A DNA stretch of 64,000 bases from UBA2421 sp002343075. Lineage in GTDB: Bacteria > Planctomycetota > Phycisphaerae > Tepidisphaerales > Tepidisphaeraceae. The notes under the pieces were generated by a model. It saw only the letters and a list, made by a program, of their open reading frames with translations, had not been told where the DNA came from and ran no database searches. Location of the stretch: the NCBI GenBank assembly GCA_937982565.1, contig CALJLN010000003.1, forward strand, positions 62,001 through 126,000, in the 5' to 3' direction. The position numbers and the translations under genes were made by a program. Of the stretch, positions 60,828 to 64,000 are shown piece after piece. Position 1 is the first letter of the stretch. Every line of letters starts with the position of its first letter.

Positions 60828-62012
60828 ATGCGCCGGACGTTAGTGATCGCAGCACTTGCACTGTCGAGTCTGGTCGGATGTTCGCAGACAAAGCCACCCG
60901 ATAACAAGAAGGCGGCCGTTGCTCATTGGAGCGGAGCCCGCGCGGCAGTTTTGTACAGCCTGGCCAACGACCAGTACAAAACCGGAAACTACGACAAGTC
61001 GCGCAAGACGGTGATGGAAGCGCTTCGGATGGCTCCGCAGAATGCCGATCTGTGGGTGCTGTCGGCGAAGCTGAATATTGAGCAGAGCCAACTGGAGTTG
61101 GCAAAGCAGGATTTGGGCCGGGCCATGGAACTGGCACCGGATTATGCAGAGCCATACTACCTGCGCGGCGTGATCAATCAGCGGTGGCAGAAGCTGGAAG
61201 ATGCTGCGAGCGATTACCAGATCGCAAGCGACAAAGCTCCAACCGAACTCGCATTTGTGCTAGCCCGGGCGGAGACCCTGGTTGCGATGGATCGCGCGAA
61301 GGAAGCACTGTCGCTTTTGCAGGAAAAGCAGCCATTTTTCGAGAACAACCCTGTTATTCGAGATGCAGCTGGGCAGTTGTTGATGCAGCAGAAGCGATAC
61401 TCCGAAGCTGTCGACACGTTCCGCAAGGCCTCCATGCTTGCAACGGACGATATTGGCATTAAGGAGCGATTGGCCAAGGCGATGCTCTTCAACAATCAGT
61501 CGCGTGAGGCAGCGGAGCTGCTGAGCCGGCTCACCCGCGATGAACGCAACGCCGAGCGGTCGGAACTGTATGTGATGCTAGGTGAAGCATGCATGCAGGC
61601 CGATCGAGCGAGTCAAGCCCGGGCAGCGTTTGAGACGGCGGCGCAGATTAATCCTTCGTCATCGCTGGCCTGGCAGGGGATTGGAAAGGTTGCGCTGAAT
61701 GCAAACGACCTCCGGCGGGCCGAAATGGCGATTCGAAAGTCGCTTGCTCTCGAGCCGGCAGACCCGCAAGCGCTGCTTCTGACGGGTTATCTACGGCTTC
61801 GTCAATCAAAGCTTGATGAGGCAATGGTAGCATTCCGAAAGGCAGCGGCACTCGATCAGGCTGATGCGGTGGCACTTTGCATGACAGGTTACATTCTGGA
61901 ACGCATGGGCGACCAACAGCAGGCGATGGATTTCTACGCCAAAGCCCTTCGGGTGAGGCCGGGCGATGAGTTGGCTACACAACTGATGGCCAATATCGGG
62001 TTGAATGAGTAG
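60828..62012 (+). CDS. TPR-repeat lipoprotein
   Basis: 394 residues. Lipobox LSSLVGC (Cys18) predicts an outer membrane lipoprotein. About nine TPR repeats fill the rest, e.g. AVLYSLANDQYKTGNYDKSR, AKLNIEQSQLELAKQDLGRA, GQLLMQQKRYSEAVDTFRKA and GYLRLRQSKLDEAMVAFRKA. PilF/PilW-type TPR lipoproteins guide secretin assembly, and the position directly after the secretin supports such a pilotin role, although the repeat number is higher. GGAG precedes ATG 60828. Confidence 0.82.
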   Translation: MRRTLVIAALALSSLVGCSQTKPPDNKKAAVAHWSGARAAVLYSLANDQYKTGNYDKSRKTVMEALRMAPQNADLWVLSAKLNIEQSQLELAKQDLGRAMELAPDYAEPYYLRGVINQRWQKLEDAASDYQIASDKAPTELAFVLARAETLVAMDRAKEALSLLQEKQPFFENNPVIRDAAGQLLMQQKRYSEAVDTFRKASMLATDDIGIKERLAKAMLFNNQSREAAELLSRLTRDERNAERSELYVMLGEACMQADRASQARAAFETAAQINPSSSLAWQGIGKVALNANDLRRAEMAIRKSLALEPADPQALLLTGYLRLRQSKLDEAMVAFRKAAALDQADAVALCMTGYILERMGDQQQAMDFYAKALRVRPGDELATQLMANIGLNE

Positions 62013-62059
62013 GTCGGCGCAGGGGCCGTTACTGAGGAGCCAAGCCCGATAACTTGGTG

Positions 62060-62079
62060 CCTCACAGTTTCCTGTGAGG
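62060..62079. repeat. Short perfect hairpin
   Basis: CCTCACAG-TTTC-CTGTGAGG, eight-base stem, 48 bases after the TPR gene and just before the terminator. Could stabilise the mRNA end. Confidence 0.4.
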
Positions 62080-62088
62080 AGAAATGGC

Positions 62089-62145
62089 GGCGTGCGATGC
62101 CCTTTCGGTGGCTGACCGATGGGCATCGCACGCCGTCGTATTTTT
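62089..62145 (+). terminator. Rho-independent terminator of the pilus operon
   Basis: Perfect 14-base stem GGCGTGCGATGCCC / GGGCATCGCACGCC (62089-62102 with 62121-62134), then GTCGTATTTTT. Lies after the TPR lipoprotein gene and before the kinase gene. Confidence 0.82.
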
Positions 62146-62203
62146 GCGGTGCGTTGCAGAAGTGAGGCAGCGTTAACGCCGATCAATATTACAGGAATAT
62201 CGC

Positions 62204-63646
62204 TTGAAAGTTAGAAGTTTCCCCATTTTCATTGTATGCCTCCTCATGGCGGGGCTTGCTTCAACTGCATCCTCCGCGGGGGTGGTTTGGCGCTCGCACC
62301 CTGACGCGCAGGCGATGATCGTCGCGGGGGTGGTGCTCTTCATGCTGGCGGCGGTGGCAGGACTGCTGGCGGTCACCGTGTTAAGAAGCAATTGCCGCGA
62401 TGCCGCCAAGCGATTGGTAGACCAGATTGCTGATGGGGCGGTGGAGCGAATTCCCGTCAAACAGTCGGAGATTCGCCCCCTTGCCAACGCAATCAATGAT
62501 CTGGTCGACTACAGCAATCAGAAAGTTGCCGACGCCAATCTGCGTTTCAAGGAGCTGGAGATTCAATTGAAGGTGGCGCATGCAGAGCGGCAGCATGCTG
62601 AGGCGATTATCAAGAGCATTTCGGATGCGGTCTTGGTGACAGATCGGTTTGATGAACTTGTGCTCGCTAACGAATCCGCTGCAAAGGCGCTGCAGTTCAA
62701 GACCGAACAACCCCGGCGGACCCCAGTGGACCAGGTGCTATCCGATGCCAAGGTGGTTGACCTCATCCGCGAAATGCGGCAGAGCGGCAGCATCAACGGG
62801 CGTCGGGTTGTAGAACATACGACGGCTGTCTCGGGTGTTGACCGAACCTACAAGGTCACCCTGTCATGCGTGGCGGATGAGGCACGCTCGGCCGAGAGCA
62901 ACGAGCCTGCCGGGGTGGTGTGTGTGCTGCACGATATGACGCGCGAAAAAGAGATCGCGCAAATGAAGAATGATTTTGTGAGTCACGTCAGCCACGAACT
63001 GCGCACGCCCCTCGCCAGTATTCGGGCGTATGTTGAGATGCTGGTAGACGGCGAAGCGACCGACGAGAAGACCCGACGCGATTTCTACGAGATTATTCAG
63101 TCGGAGTCGAATCGCCTGGGGCGATTGATTGACAACATTTTGAGCATCAGCCGGATCGAGTCAGGGCTGGTGAAGGTGAACAAGCAGCCGATCAGCCTTA
63201 GTGTCGTGATGAAGGATGCAATTGAAGTCATCGCACCGCAAGCCAAGACCAAGAATATCAGCATCGAAGAGCGTGTTCCTCCGGCGTTCTATCAGACGCT
63301 TGCCGATCGGGACATGCTCTATCAGGCGTTACTAAATCTCATGAGCAACTCGGTGAAGTACACGCCCGAGGGCGGCCGGCTCATCATTGAGACCGTCGTG
63401 GATGAATCAGCGAAGAAGGTGGTTGCCAAGATAACTGACAATGGGGTTGGCATTCCGGCAAAGGATCTGCCCATGCTGTTTGGCAAGTTCTTTAGAGTGG
63501 AGTCCAACAACAAGATGGCCAGCGGCACCGGCCTTGGCCTTTCGCTCGTAAAGCACATCGTAGAAGGCGTGCATCAGGGAAGAGTGTTTGTGACCAGTGA
63601 AGAAGGAAAAGGTAGCACGTTCGGCTTCGAACTGCCGCTTGTTTAG
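62204..63646 (+). CDS. Membrane sensor histidine kinase with PAS domain
   Basis: 480 residues from TTG 62204 (AGGAAT upstream). Two membrane helices (IFIVCLLMAGLASTASSAG; AMIVAGVVLFMLAAVAGLLA) flank a very short periplasmic loop, so it probably senses something in the membrane or cytoplasm. A HAMP-like linker and a PAS domain (IIKSISDAVLVTDRFDELVL) follow. The catalytic core has the H-box FVSHVSHELRTPLASIRAYV, N-box LLNLMSNSVKYTPEGGRL, and G-boxes ITDNGVGIPAKDLPMLFGKF and GTGLGLSLVKHI. Twenty bases before the response regulator gene, its likely partner. Confidence 0.92.
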   Translation: MKVRSFPIFIVCLLMAGLASTASSAGVVWRSHPDAQAMIVAGVVLFMLAAVAGLLAVTVLRSNCRDAAKRLVDQIADGAVERIPVKQSEIRPLANAINDLVDYSNQKVADANLRFKELEIQLKVAHAERQHAEAIIKSISDAVLVTDRFDELVLANESAAKALQFKTEQPRRTPVDQVLSDAKVVDLIREMRQSGSINGRRVVEHTTAVSGVDRTYKVTLSCVADEARSAESNEPAGVVCVLHDMTREKEIAQMKNDFVSHVSHELRTPLASIRAYVEMLVDGEATDEKTRRDFYEIIQSESNRLGRLIDNILSISRIESGLVKVNKQPISLSVVMKDAIEVIAPQAKTKNISIEERVPPAFYQTLADRDMLYQALLNLMSNSVKYTPEGGRLIIETVVDESAKKVVAKITDNGVGIPAKDLPMLFGKFFRVESNNKMASGTGLGLSLVKHIVEGVHQGRVFVTSEEGKGSTFGFELPLV

Positions 63647-63666
63647 AGATCAGATGGGAGAAAGCT

Positions 63667-64000
63667 ATGTCGCAGCGAACCATACTCGTCGCAGATGATG
63701 AGTCACACATTCTAAACGTCGTATCGTTGAAACTACGCAACGCGGGTTTCAAGGTGCTGACGGCGAACAATGGCCAGGAGGCATATGACATTGCCACCGC
63801 CGAACATCCCGACTTGTTGATTACGGATTTTCATATGCCTCAGTTGTCTGGGATTGAGCTGTGCAAGAAGTTGAAGGAGTCAGCGGCAACTGCAGGCATT
63901 CCGGCCATCATGCTTACGGCAAGAGGCTACAACCTTGAGCCGGGTGATACCGAGCAATCAGGGATTAACCAGCTAATCAGCAAACCCTTTAGCCCGCGGC
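63667..64000 (+). CDS. Response regulator, receiver domain (3' end outside window)
   Basis: 111 residues visible. TILVADDESHILNVVSLKLR has the acidic pair, LLITDFHMPQLSGIELCKKL the phospho-acceptor Asp, PAIMLTARGYN the conserved Thr, and LISKPFSPR the lysine of a CheY-like receiver. The window ends at the receiver edge, so an output domain may follow. Partner of the kinase just upstream (ATG 63667, GGAG upstream). Confidence 0.9.
   Translation, partial: MSQRTILVADDESHILNVVSLKLRNAGFKVLTANNGQEAYDIATAEHPDLLITDFHMPQLSGIELCKKLKESAATAGIPAIMLTARGYNLEPGDTEQSGINQLISKPFSPR

Noticed and set aside
1..64000. CRISPR arrays, rRNA genes, insertion sequences
   Set aside because: I looked for regular spaced repeats, rRNA signatures and transposase motifs and saw none.

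Overview
The window is GC-rich bacterial chromosome, densely coded on both strands. The organism is not named by any rRNA. Several traits point to a planctomycete, perhaps Phycisphaerae-like: a pilM-to-secretin operon full of pseudopilins, an AddAB nuclease, a degenerate GH10-fold protein, a sigma-like protein with a membrane anchor, and a tRNA without encoded CCA. This placement is inference and a 16S or marker-gene search would be needed to settle it.

Layout. 1-6,770 (mostly +): an M16 zinc protease (5' end outside the window), a leucyl aminopeptidase, an exported cyclophilin, a small SRP RNA with a clear promoter, and NAD kinase. 6,810-16,700 (-): a Cof-type phosphatase, the addB-addA recombination nuclease pair, a DUF456 membrane protein, a sigma-like protein with a C-terminal membrane anchor, and a small coiled-coil protein. 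17,150-22,000: a small membrane protein, thioredoxin, polyphosphate kinase, a 24-residue Arg/Lys-rich protein with its own terminator, two small membrane proteins and FabI enoyl-ACP reductase.

22,160-40,785: a tRNA-Gly(GCC) gene, then an 18.5-kb genomic island. A perfect 49-bp copy of the tRNA 3' part lies at the far end (40,737-40,785), as expected for site-specific integration into the tRNA. No integrase is visible. The left part holds redox and stress genes (secondary alcohol dehydrogenase, DUF5661, DsrE, DUF2254, UspA, HPF, BON-MscS). The right part holds a light/oxidative-stress cluster (folE-BLUF operon, fasciclin, FAD oxidoreductase, atypical SDR, SelL-like membrane fusion, SRPBCC, CIA30, two DoxX proteins). 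Families of this kind are often found near photolyase genes, but no photolyase is present here. Two scars, near 24,760 and 38,890, each join two convergent truncated genes, so the island has been rearranged and is decaying.

40,970-49,950: core genes comM/yifB, aroC, purC (-), then a GH10-fold pseudoenzyme, comEA-like, uvrB and nadC (+). 50,810-62,150: a type IV pilus / type II secretion-like operon: two major-type prepilins separated by a strong terminator-like hairpin, three further pseudopilins, a PilX-like protein, PilM, PilN, PilO, PilP-like, a secretin and a TPR lipoprotein, closed by a strong terminator. No assembly ATPase, platform protein or prepilin peptidase is in view. 62,200-64,000: a membrane sensor kinase and a response regulator cut by the window edge.
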